Assembly: GCA_014281115.1 (NCBI GenBank)
Contig: JACONQ010000001.1
Location: forward strand, 1,674,001-1,738,000
Source: Laburnicola sp. R22_1
Taxonomy: Eukaryota > Ascomycota > Dothideomycetes > Pleosporales > Didymosphaeriaceae
Direction: 5' to 3'
DNA length: 64,000 nucleotides
Part shown: one piece after another, positions 11,191-22,304 of the stretch
How positions within the stretch are numbered: position 1 is the first letter of the stretch
Layout of the letters: each line of letters begins with the position of its first letter
The notes under the pieces: model-generated
The model's database searches: none
What the model was told of the DNA's origin: nothing
Seen by the model: only the letters and a program-made list of their open reading frames with translations
Program-made: the position numbers and the translations under genes

Positions 11191-13098
11191 CTAATCGAAT
11201 TTGATTACCGAAGCCTTCTTCGTCATATCTACATCCTTGTAGAAGGCTCCATATGATCCGTGCTCCTTCTTCTTAACAGTCGTGCCGAACTTGAGCAGTT
11301 CGTCAGGCACAGGCTGGTTCGCGGCTTTCAATACGTTGATCAAGCTATGGGTGCGCGTTAGCAAGCGGATGCAAGAATGGGAGGAGTCCACTTACGCTCC
11401 AGATAGAGCCTTATCGTGCTCCGTGAATAGAGTGATGGCAAGGCCTTCTTTCCCGGCACGTCCGGTTCGTCCGATTCGATGGACATAGTCTTCGGCAGTC
11501 AAAGGAAAGGTCACGTTGATGACAAGTTTGACAGCCGGGATATCCAAACCACGAGCAGCAACATCTGTTGCCACCAAGATAGGGACGTGGCCCTCTTTGA
11601 AAGCCTGCAATGAAGCACTGCGTTTGTCCTGGCTAAGATCACCATGGATACCGCCCACGCGGTAGCCCTTCGTACGGATGAAATTCTCGATTCGCACGGC
11701 CTCCTTCTTGTAAAGACAGAAAACAAGGATGCGATCATCCTTGTTCTTCCCAGACTGGTACTGCTTCAACAACTGTTGAAGGCGAGTCTCTTTGCCGCGA
11801 GGATCTACGACCTCGACGTCTTGCTTGATGCGAATATTGGCGCGTAGTTCACCTGATACATTATCGCCAATCGTGATTTTAACCGGCTCTTGCATAAACG
11901 TAGATGCAAGTTCACGGATTGACGGCGGCCAAGTCGCCGTGAACATAAGCGTTTGTCGCTTTTTTGGGGTACAGCTAATGATTTGCCTGATGGCTTCTTC
12001 GAATCCCTTGTCAAGCATGCGATCAGCCTCGTCAAGCACAACGAACTCTGCTTTGCTAAGATCAGCCGAGCCATCTCCAATGAGATCATTCAAACGACCA
12101 GGCGTGGCAACAACTATGTGCGCTGTGCGGCACGCCTTGACCTGGGGGTCTTTTGGTACACCACCGTATACGCACACCACCTCAAGCCCTGCCGGTTTGG
12201 CCAACTGCACCAACTGGTCATGGATTTGAACAGCTAGTTCTCTGGTAGGAGACACCATGACGGCTTTGATACCCTTCCGCTGCTTCTTCGGCAGAGAGGT
12301 AATGAAGCGCACACAAGGCACACCGAATGCCAAGGTCTTGCCAGAACCAGTCTCCGCAACCCCAACTACGTCTCTGCCTGACAATAGCGCAGGCCAGGTT
12401 GCTGCCTGTATAGGTGTAGGCGCAGAAAACGTTGCGAAGGGTGCCCGTTGAGACTCATCGCTAACGGGCAGGTATGAAAACTTGATGATGGGACGTATCT
12501 TGCGGGTGGAAGGTCGAGGGTCGTCAATAGTGACAGCGTGAGTGGTCAGGTATGAGTCAATCTCGGATTGGGGCAGAGTCGCCAACTCCTTGTTCTCCTC
12601 ATATGTAAGCACATCAGATGCAGTGGTTGGCTCTGGGGTTATTGTAGTCGCTGCTGAAGTAGGCTTGGAGGAACCGGCAGTGGTGTCATCGTCGGCGGCC
12701 TGCTTCGACTTCTTCTTCTCGGCCTTTTCGGCCTTGCGTGCGGCTTTCCTCGCCGCCTTCGCAGCGGCTTCATCATCCTCCGCGCCGTTCACAGTATCTT
12801 CATGGGCCTCAGGGCCCGCTCCGCGATCCTTCTGAGCCTTCTTGGCCTCTTTCGCCTCTCGTCTCGCCTTCTTTGCGGCCTTGCGCTCTTCCTTCGATAG
12901 CTTCTCGTCGCCATTCAAGAGCTTGTCCTGCTCTGTAGGCGTCGAGGTGCCATTGGTTGCAGGTTCCGAGTCGGCAGCGGCAGCGTCCACAGGCTGCTTT
13001 TGGCGTTTCTCGCTCTTGTCTTTCCGGCTCTTCTTCCTGGACAGAGAGTCGCTCTTCACAAGAGCATCGTCTAGATCTGCAATTGCGCGTTTCCCCAT
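11191..13098 (-). CDS. DBP3: DEAD-box RNA helicase DBP3
   Basis: Two exons (13098-11396 and 11344-11191, 51-bp intron) encode 618 residues. Known role: an ATP-dependent nucleolar helicase for processing of 27S pre-rRNA in 60S subunit assembly. The first 200 residues are a Lys/Ala/Glu-rich tail with several nuclear-localisation-like stretches, longer than in yeast. The helicase core follows in order: Q-motif region with PTPIQ (227-231), AETGSGKT (248-255), PTRELA (284-289), TPGR (332-335), DEAD (356-359), FTAT in place of the usual SAT (386-389), ARGLD and HRIGRTGR (540-547). TAT for SAT is, to my memory, normal for the DBP2/DBP3 branch. The second exon completes the C-terminal helicase lobe. 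It shares a 217-bp divergent promoter with LCP5, another ribosome-biogenesis gene. Confidence 0.95.
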
Positions 13099-13315
13099 GG
13101 TGTACGATTTTGTTGAAGAAGATGTTCGGACCTGCTTTCGAGGCTAACATAATTCGCAACTTTTTTTTATCCGGAGGTCGGACCCTGACCGCCACCGCGA
13201 AATCTTGGCACGGAAAAACTTCCGGCCCGTCTCTTTTTTTTTTAATCTCACCCAACCACAACGGCAACCACCGGGTCAACCTCTCGATATCAACTCTACG
13301 ATCGCTGCTTGCACA
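13099..13315. promoter_or_regulatory. Divergent promoter, DBP3 / LCP5
   Basis: A 217-bp gap between two outward-facing ATGs must drive both genes. It holds two homopolymer runs, eight T at about 13161-13168 and ten T at about 13233-13242, which commonly keep fungal promoters free of nucleosomes. I do not see a clear copy of the yeast RRPE or PAC elements. Confidence 0.6.
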
Positions 13316-14359
13316 ATGGCAGTCGATAACTCCTTGGAGTCGCTTCTCAGCACACTCACAACATCGATTCAGTCTGCTACCGAAGCCCTTCCGAAGGACG
13401 GGCTCCTTCCCCCGAAAGATGGAATCTCATTACTCGATACCAAGAACGAGCTTCTGCTTTCTTACCTCCAAAACCTTGTTTTTCTTATACTTTTGAAACT
13501 GCGTGCGCGTTCTGGCGCGTCCACACAAGGAGGAAGTCAAGATCTCGACCCCCAAGACGAAGTGGTCAAAAAGCTTGTGGAGCTTCGTGTCTATCTAGAG
13601 AAGGGTGTGCGTCCGCTTGAGAACCGGTTGAAGTATCAAATCGACAGGATCATCCGGGCTGCAGACGATGCAGGCAGGAAAACTACACAGAACGCCAAAG
13701 CTGTGAAGACGAAAGTCAACAAAGCACATTCAGATTCGAATGGCAGCGATGTGGAATCAGCCGGTTCTATGGATGAAGAGTCCTATGGGCCGAATACTAG
13801 GAGGTTTGCACGGGCAAAGACTGGCGCGAACAGTAAGGGCGCGGCATCTAAAGACGGCATTTATAGACCTCCGAAGATTACTCCAGTATCAATGCCCACG
13901 ACAGAGACCCGGGAAGAACGACAAGCCAGAAGGCCAGCGAAGTCTGCCACTCTGGATGAGTTTGTCGCCACAGAGCTATCCAATGCTCCCGTTGCACAGC
14001 CTAGTATTGGAAGTACCATCGTCGAAGGCGGCCGTCGCACGAAATCTGAGCGAGAAAGGAAGGAAGAGACTGAAAGGCGAGAGTATGAAGAATCCAACTA
14101 CGTCCGACTTCCCGCAAAGTCTAAGAAAGAGCTGTCTAAGCAGCGTGGTCGCGGTAGTGCTTTCGGAGGTGAGGAATGGCGAGGCCTTGGCGCAGGATTG
14201 GAACGCATAGAGCGCTTGACCCAGAAGAAGGGATGTTCTTCGAATACGCTGGAGAAGAGTCGGAAGAGACCAGTTGAAGACGGACCTCGAGGCAGTGGTT
14301 CGGCGATTGGGGATGCATTCGAGAAGCGCAGGAAGATTGTTTCCAGATACCGGAAGTAG
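13316..14359 (+). CDS. LCP5: U3 snoRNP / SSU processome protein LCP5 (neuroguidin family)
   Basis: A single exon encodes 347 residues. Known role of the Sas10/Utp3/C1D family member Lcp5: a nucleolar protein associated with U3 snoRNA and needed for early pre-18S rRNA cleavage. The N-terminal helical part (about 5-110) carries LLDTKNELLLSYLQNLVFLI and the family segment LVELRVYLEKGVRPLENRLK, followed by YQIDRI. The middle is charged and disordered. The C-terminal third contains ESNYVRLPAKSKKE and RGRGSAFGGEEWRGLGAG, a conserved late motif of Lcp5/neuroguidin, and ends in a basic KRRKIVSRYRK nuclear-signal-like tail. The ATG at 13316 follows CTTGCACA, and the family N-terminus starts here. It is divergent from DBP3. 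Confidence 0.9.
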   Translation: MAVDNSLESLLSTLTTSIQSATEALPKDGLLPPKDGISLLDTKNELLLSYLQNLVFLILLKLRARSGASTQGGSQDLDPQDEVVKKLVELRVYLEKGVRPLENRLKYQIDRIIRAADDAGRKTTQNAKAVKTKVNKAHSDSNGSDVESAGSMDEESYGPNTRRFARAKTGANSKGAASKDGIYRPPKITPVSMPTTETREERQARRPAKSATLDEFVATELSNAPVAQPSIGSTIVEGGRRTKSERERKEETERREYEESNYVRLPAKSKKELSKQRGRGSAFGGEEWRGLGAGLERIERLTQKKGCSSNTLEKSRKRPVEDGPRGSGSAIGDAFEKRRKIVSRYRK

Positions 14360-17300
14360 GTTCGCACGACAACAGCTCTACTCATTGACTCGTATCCACG
14401 AGTGTCCTTGACTGGCGTATGGCTGGCGTTCGCCTAAGTTGTTCTAAATGCTAGTCTCTTACGTAGGTTCTTCGTTTGCTCTGCACCCACGTAAACGCCA
14501 TAATCCAGCACTATCAAAGAGTGACGATATGTTCATGCCCATTTTCTGCCAACCACCGCGTATTTTATCCTTCTCAAGCATGATTATACACAGTACACCG
14601 CATGGGTCACCCCACTCGCGGCGCTTGCAGTAGTTCTTTTCCAACGGCATCCCCATGAACCACTGCGAGACCCGATCGAAATCACCATTCTGCATAATCA
14701 AGGCCACTTACTCTTTCGAGCCAGACGTCCGAACACCGCTCATGTCCACAGATCTGACCTGATTGTCGAGTGGACCCACATAAATTGCCACAGGTACTAT
14801 ATGCTTCCACACGACAGTTACTTCAGCTGCACTTCCATTGGTGCTTCGGTACCCGATAATATATTAGCATATTTAGACTTCAGTGAACAAGTCAACCGAG
14901 TACGAGATGCAGGCACGGAAGGCGTTCGATTTACCTGCAGGTCAGGTTCGACCTGGGTCTTGGGCAGCAGGATTCTGCAAGACGCGGATGAGAGAAGACA
15001 TAGTACATCCGCCCTTCTGGGTGACGATTGTTCTTTGGTATCCGCTACAAGCGGGAATATAGCGCTTGGTTTCGTCACTATTTACGGGCCGGTCCACATC
15101 ACTGTTACCCGGTTCCGTCTTTGTGGAAAGGGACCGCTATAGCTCCATACCGCTCTAGATACCTAAACTTGCACACAAGGTCAGGCAATCGCGTCTAATA
15201 CTTTGCAGCACTGCAGACCCCGCCAGTACATGTACGGGTCCTCATTCATATTCGAGATGGTTGTCCCAAACCTGCGGAGCACACCACAACATGTGGTAAC
15301 AGCCTCCCCGAAAATCTCTGAACGAAACAAACATTTCACGCCCCACTTCTGAGGGCTCTGCAAACTACCTACCCAAACAAGATGAATATACATTGGCTTA
15401 AAAAAAATTTTCAAAGGTGCCACGCAGCGCATAGCAGAGCCCCAAGACCGTACTCGGTAGTCCCCCTCGTCTGCCGGCTGAATTCCAACATATCAAATAA
15501 CCTCTCGGCACGCACCATCCCCATGACCCTGCACCTGCATTTTTCTAGAAGCGTGCAAAGAACAATTCAAAAGTTAATCTATTCAGCCCGCACATGACTT
15601 CAGTCCACACATGACTTCAGTCCACGCCCTGCTCAACGGTCGTTTTCATGCAGGCTGACGCGTTACCAGTATCGACACCGCAGGTACATTCCTGATGTAG
15701 CTCGCAGTCCGTTCGCTTTACTCCTGGGAATTATGCATGTGCTGGCAGGTGTGCAGATGGAAGGGCTGGGGGTCGCTACTCGCCTTAGGATGAGGTTCAG
15801 AGATCCCCACGCTTTGCTGCGCGTTGGAGGGCGATGGCGATGAGGCCTCGCTACCAGAATCCAGGACAGGTTGTACGGGCGCGCAGCAATATTTGCGTGG
15901 TGGGCTGTCAGGTCGAGTCATGCGCGGGGGCAATATGCCTCGCGCTCGTGTCGGTCGTTCAACGCATGGCCATCTAATCTGTCTCAAGCACTGAACCGGA
16001 AGGGACGCAAAACCATACACATCCGCGCACGAGAAGTTCTCTTCCAAATACCCTCTGCATCTGAAAACGAATGGTAGCTCGCGAGTCGAGAGCGCTCCTC
16101 GAGCGCTCCTCACAACCACCTCCAACACTATTGAATAGTAACAGTGGACACAACCAACTACCGAGCAGAAGCGTAAGATCACGAGGCCTTCCACGCATTC
16201 CATCGATACCCCATAGGGGTGTTCCATGTGGCTTACGGAAGACGTTGGCGGAAAAACTAGGCCCCATAAAACAAGCTAATCACCAACTTCAGCAAAAGCC
16301 ACCTATTTTGTTCCTTGCACCTTTTCCAATCACGCCCGTTCCGGCACCAATGCAGATCCTGATTTCGCCATGTTGCGGCTCGTGAGATGGTGTTATTCCT
16401 GTACTGCGTAGTACGCATGTGCTTGTTTGTGCCAGGCATGCATTCGGTGCATGCGTCGTTATCTCCAGATGCACCTATGCGAGTTGGACAAAGTATCTCT
16501 AATGCAGACCAAATGTGCCTGGTCACCTGCGTGCAAGAACATTCTCGGGCTGCCAAACGTGCAGTTCGCGCGAGATGCGTTGCTCATGGGTACTGATGCA
16601 TGCTGAACAGCGTCAGGACAGGACAGACCACACAGAAATCAAGAGTTTCACCGCGCGACATGCTCAGCCTCGTACAGAGACACATAGACTAGACTAGCAA
16701 GCACTCCGTTGTCTCTAGCAAAACTTAGTGCTCACGAAATGCCCACCACTTCCGTCCCCATTGCTCCGAGTCCCAGCCCTCGTCTGCTCCACAACCCCTC
16801 CAACACAATCACCACACCACAACCCTCAACGCATCCCGGTCACCCCAATCCTCCGTCCAAACCCCAACCTGACGCCCACGCCAAAAAGAGAAAAGGTAAA
16901 AAAGACAAGCAAGCAAGCCCACACGCATGCACCTCGCTTCTCCCAAGTTTTCTAGAAGCCGCGCTAAATATGCAGATGCACTACGGTTGCAGGATAAATA
17001 CTGTACCGTAGACTAGCCTCCTGCGGGGTGCAGGGCAGTGCAGGGCAGGCAAGGCAGCGGCATATACAACCTTGATCCTTGCCGGCTGGGTTGGCGAGCG
17101 AGGACGAGTGCGGGGGTGGTCCTGGCCTGTACATACTGTAGACTTGTTTGGGGATGCTGCATGCATACACGGCAGGAACAAAAAGACGCAGAGAAGGTTC
17201 TTTAATTTGGGGTTTGATTGGGGATGACGGAGGCGGGGTGGGATGCGGGGCGTAGCGCGGCGTGAGTTAAAATGGATGTACCTAAGGTATATACACGTAT

Positions 17301-18107
17301 ATGGTGCTGAGTTTAGTTGATGGGGTCATGATGAGGCTAAGAGGCATTTGATTAAGAAGCGTGCACGTGGGAGAATCTAGTCAGCATTGGCTTTGCATGA
17401 GGCGTTGTATTTCACAGGGCATTGGAGAGCAATACGTGGCATGACGATTCATGACAGATCAGACGTTTATATTGACGCAGAAAGCTAGATAGATGGCGTG
17501 CTGGTGTTGACCGCACGGATATTGCAAGGTACACATACACACAGCCGGTCGCCAGACACCTATCCTATCCGGGGATTGGTCTCCATATCCCCTGCAGATA
17601 TACCTGAACTTGGGATGGCGTGAGCCGATCTTTGCAATACCCTTGCTAGTCTGGAGGTTGGCCTTGCATTCACTTTGCATAGCAGTACGTCCGATCTCTG
17701 CCTTGGACCCTAATCGAAGGCTCGTAGAAGCTTTGGTGACCTTCTTGAAGGAGGGCTGCAGAGACCCTTGTACATGGTCGGCGTGTGAACCACCAAGCTA
17801 GCCTGTACTGCCACGGAGTGAAGATTGCGATTTTTTTCTGGTGCGAACCTGCTTGCGATAGGCCCTTACACTTAGTCCATGCTCGCTGTACCAGGGCGTC
17901 TACCAGGAACCCCCTTGAGCATGGAGGAGGGTGCACACTAGTATTGTTGTGGCCGAGAGGTGTTGACTGTGAAATCAAGAATTAGCCTTGTTTTTAGATG
18001 AAAGTCCGCTGAAGTTTGTATACCTACCGAGGCTTCATCTGTGGGAGAGCTGTCCCCTCTAGCAAGGGATTATAGTGACTGCGTTGCTACCAATGCAGTA
18101 GTTTGCT
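14360..18107. other. Long gene-free region
   Basis: About 3.7 kb between LCP5 and the end of the Zn2Cys6 gene. I found no splice-supported gene. A 17-bp unit is perfectly duplicated in tandem at 15591-15624, and GAGCGCTCCT occurs twice, one base apart, near 16090-16110. A 169-codon frame on the minus strand (16227-15718) has an ATG but no recognisable feature and is left out. Confidence 0.45.
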
Positions 18108-20391
18108 TCAGCCGTCGAACTTGAGACCAGTGCTTCGGAGCCACACCTGCCGTTTGCCTTCTGCGTCTCGAATGAGCTCAGCTGCGAGTCTCAAACTGGG
18201 CGCAAGGTGGGCCAGGTGCTCCATCTCGAGTATCACATTGTTGATAATGTCGTCCATAGTTGCAGGAGGAGGGAGTAGAGCAGAGAGAGATGGGCACATT
18301 GTGGCACCCATGACAAGGAGAGTCTGTGAGATGATTCTGGATATTGTTAACCCTGGTTCAAAGATCCGGCTACATCTACTTACGAAAGAGCTCCTTGGAA
18401 AAGATAGGGGACGTGACCGGCGTGATGTGCTGTGATGCACTCAAGTTGGCGGATGCATGCTTCTAGGCACCTGTGGCAATTCTCCTGTACTCCTTGGTCA
18501 AGGGCAAGGGTCTCGTCTTGCAATACCAGGAGGATATATGGTCGAAAGATAATTGTGCGGCAAGCAAAGTACCGCAGTCTCAGTACCGTTTGTACTGGAT
18601 TCTGAAGCGGCACTCTATCCAGTGGGAACTGCATTGCCGGCGGAAGGCCTGCATACCATTGGTTCAACTGGTAATCGAGTTCAAGCACGAGCGGGTCCAA
18701 CTGTGCGATCGCTGCTGCTGGTGGCGACTTGCTGTAGCTTGAGGTCGTCTGGTAAAGCATATGGCTCACTCTGTTGAGTAGTCTTCGCAGAGCAATTTCT
18801 GCGAGGAAGTACCAGAGCTCATCTCGGCCAACAGGCTCTGTGCCGATATCTTCGAAGCCTGTAGGCAGAGTGAATGTATCTTCAAAATTCTCAATTCCGG
18901 AATGCGGAAGGTCAAGCTCGGCTAGTAAATCACTAATCGCGACCAGTCAGAAACCTCATTGATGAAGTTCGTGGGTCTGGAGCTCACCTTTCAATCATCA
19001 AAGCATTCCAATACACCCTTTTGCTCAACTCTTCTTCTGCAGGCGATACTCTGCCAGGAGCACTCAACAGAAGTTGTAGCTTCATGCTTGCGCCTGTCAA
19101 AACATTCCATGCTTCAACTGGACGGACCAGGTACACAAGATATGCCGCCGCCAGTATCTGACACTGCGCAGCGAGCATGTTGTTCCTCGTCATAATACCC
19201 GGTAGAAGAGACCATGCCGCGGAGAAGTAGGCTAACCCGGGTGGGTCCTTGTCCGCGGGCTGTTGCGAAATGCTTCCCATATGACCCGCATGGCCAAGAG
19301 CAAGCACCAGAAGCACAATACAGCTTTCGGCGCCGTCTCTAAAGCCATGAGACAGAGCGGTTTGATAGTAGCTTGTCCAAGTGTATGGATTCAAGCACGC
19401 ATAAAAAACATTGACCCGTTCGAAGAATGCCTGAACGTACGTGCCAGTGTTGGAGAGATCAACCCCAAGAGAAGTGCCAAGACATAAGGTTTCACGGCTC
19501 ATTTCCAGCTGGAGTAGTATTTTCGGGTCATATGGCCGAGAAACGAGGTCTCGTATCATGGGTGAATGAAGCAAGTTCAAAGCTGCTGTCGTGTGCGTTT
19601 TCGGCATCGTGGAAATATTCGAAGCGGTGCTGTTCCAAGTCCCAATGCCATTGATCGACTGTACCAAGCCCAGTGCGGCCATGTTTCCAGTAGATCGGGC
19701 GAGAAATTCGTCACTCGTGGAATTGCTCGCTGCCGGCGAATGTGTGCCCAATGTGAAGCCGTTGGCAAGGTTTGTCTGAAGCAGGCCTTCAATGCGACTA
19801 AGATGTTCGAGGATCAGCTTGTCGCCGGCATCCAGCTTGATACCCGGTTCGCGATAGATACACTCTGCGTTTAATTCTGTGCAAAGCCTGCATTTTGGTC
19901 TGCTGCCATCGCAACGTGATTTTCTCGACCGGCAAATTTCGCACTAATCGAAAACATTAGTCTTTTGTCGACCGCAGGGAAAATTTCTAGGGGCGCAATA
20001 CCGCAATTGTTGCTCGCCGGCGTGGATAGTCTATGGTATCTGTGCTGGGACGTTTCTTCGAAGTCAATCGCGGTTCAGTGCCGTTGCTGGTTGGTGGAGC
20101 TCCGTTGGCTGGATTTGGTGTGGATTCGCTTGACATTTCACGGTCGGTACCAGAGGATTGAGACATGTTGCGCGGACGCGGCCTGAAGGGTCCGCTCAGC
20201 ACACTGCTGGCGGGACTGAAGGCGGTTGGAGATTCGAGGAGGTGGGGAGACTTCAGAGCCGACTTCAGAAGAAAGTTGCTGGAGTCCGGTAAAGTGGAGA
20301 GATTCAGGCAGAAGGAGTCTCGCGGGAAGGCTCCACTGGTCGTTGCTGCTGACACGGGACTAACTTCTGGAGACGGCGTGACGCAGGCCAT
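18108..20391 (-). CDS. Zn2Cys6 fungal transcription factor
   Basis: Four exons (20391-20002, 19943-18988, 18932-18384, 18336-18108; introns of 58, 55 and 47 bp) give 707 residues. Exon 1 is a Ser/Pro-rich leader of 130 residues ending in the basic YPRRRATIA. The zinc cluster begins exactly at the exon 2 boundary: Cys131, 134, 141, 148, 151 and 158 in the pattern C-2-C-6-C-6-C-2-C-6-C, with RSRKSR between. A short linker and probable coiled coil (KLILEHLSRIEGLL) follow. Next comes the fungal-specific regulatory domain, with the hallmark stretch SDLLAELDLPHSGI rebuilt across intron 2. This class binds CGG-type sites in the nucleus and often controls metabolism or transport genes; the target here is unknown. 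No obvious pathway genes lie beside it. Confidence 0.88.
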
Positions 20392-22304
20392 GATTGGTGG
20401 ATGTTAAGTAGCGGCGGTCGGGGGGACAGGGAGACTGCACGTTCGATCGCGCGTCCTGCAGCCACAGTAATCGAGTCGATGATGTGGAGGGCGTATTCGG
20501 CATAGGCAGCAGGAGAAGGAGGAGGACTTAGTAAAAGAAGACGAGAGGGAGGTGTGCGTGACGAATGACGAGATGTGGTGCGCAACTGGGTATACATATA
20601 TCAATTAAGTCTGAGTCTGCTCGCCCAATGGCCTTTAGTTTTTACTCCAACCCACAGCGAGATGATAGCCGCGGATGCGGGGGTATGGGGTCTCCACACC
20701 TCGCTCAGTCAACGGGCGCCCGAGAAGGCCACCAGGGCTCCCATGATGACGGCTAACGGATGCGCGCTAAGTTCACGACTCCATCGTTCCTCGTCTACTC
20801 AAGTTTAAATTGCGCTAGACCGGGTGTAGTGAGCATTTGAATGATAGGCCGGTGTCGCCACGGCGACAGACCACCCATGCCGTATGTCATCCAGCGTTTA
20901 CAGAACAAGGCGCAGGAGCGCGGAATACGATGACTTAGCCATGGGGTCGTGTGAGGTGCGTCCAGAGGAACCTGACCGCAAATCCGGTAGGCTAGCGTGC
21001 AGCCTGGCCTGTATATAGGCTAATGAGTAGGGTACTGCCATTCCCTTTACGCCTCCGCGGGCGACTCGTTGGGCGAGCAGGGGCAATGGTTCAATCCGCG
21101 AAGCTGGCCCTGCATGAAATATGCCAGCTCTTATTACAGTAGTGGCAGTGTTAGTGGAGCCAGTTGGTGCCAAGTCTGTTAAAGTGCCGCTCGAGGGCGT
21201 CGTGACGTCTTGGAGGCTCAGTGTCTCTTCCTTGCGCGCTAAGCGTTACAACCAACATGTTTTTGTCGGTGGAACGCTACAGTAAGCGTTCGGTAAGTAC
21301 CCGAATACCTCTCGGCCGCAGTAGATGCTGTTGCTCACCAATCCGACAGGACGATTGATTGCGTGATCAACATCCAACATCAGGATGACCAGCTGAAGTT
21401 GTGTCAGGTGCCGTGGAATGATGACGGCTCGAAGCAGAGTCGATATTATTAGGAATGCTTCTAGAAAATTAAGATGCCAAGCTGTTGGCGGCTATCGAGC
21501 ACATCCCGGGCGCCACATCGTTCATATCGGTCTTGATACCTAATGTTACACAGCTCCGCCGCCAGTCCGGATTGGGCGCGGTGACCCTGCCGCCGTGTCG
21601 AATCTCGATGGAAAAACTGCGCGACCGTCTCCGCTGATGCTCAAAAGTTAGAGCTAGCTTTGTGCTGACCCCAGCCGGTCGCCGAGATACACTTGACTGA
21701 TGCCTTCGGTGAGGCGACCCGTTGTGAAGACCTTAACCATGGGCGTACTAAGTCGACGATGGAAACGACCGTCAGCTGCCTGCAACCCCATCTGGGCAAC
21801 AAACAATGTGGACGAGATTTTCGAGGAAGGTGTGCTCCACAGGTTGCAGCTTCCGCACGTCGTAGGGCGTTTGCAGGTAACCAACGGAAAGTATCAATCA
21901 GAGAGTGACACAAACAAACATTCCGTGGGACAGGAAGTGAAGACGGCCGTCGGCGAGGCCGTAGCCTGGACAGAAACGAAAGTCGAGAAGCTGTCGAAGA
22001 AGGAAGACGAGGCGGGGCCTTATAGTTCGGTTTCCACCTGTGCTCCGAGCGATTTGGATGCCATTGGAATGGGTGTGTTGCCAGCGATGCCGACACCGAA
22101 GAAGACTGCAAGTGGAAACACCAAGTAAGACCAGCATGAGCGAAATTCGACGGAGGCGCCGGAGCCTGGAGAAGAGAAGCATGTGCATAGTGGGATGATT
22201 TTGCACTGCCTGGTACGAGGCAGGCATGTGGTACGGCTTTCGGATGAGGAAGTGAATTAGTGTACCTCACAAGCGGGCCCGAGAGTAGCGAAGACGTTGT
22301 AGAG
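20392..22304. other. Intergenic region
   Basis: About 1.9 kb between the Zn2Cys6 gene start and the SUA5 stop. It should contain the promoter of the former. A short palindrome TGTCGCC-AC-GGCGACA lies at about 20851-20866. Overlapping open frames at 21641-22270 on both strands contradict each other and none shows a family motif. Confidence 0.45.

Noticed and set aside
15591..15624. Perfect tandem duplication of a 17-bp unit
   Set aside because: Only two copies in non-coding DNA. Ordinary replication slippage is enough to explain it.
15718..16227. 169-codon minus-strand frame with an ATG
   Set aside because: Codon use and composition look random, there is no motif, and a plus-strand frame overlaps. 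It could still be an orphan gene but I cannot support it.
21641..22270. Overlapping frames of 209 codons (minus) and 142 codons (plus)
   Set aside because: Both cannot be real and neither shows family features. Treated as chance frames in GC-rich DNA.
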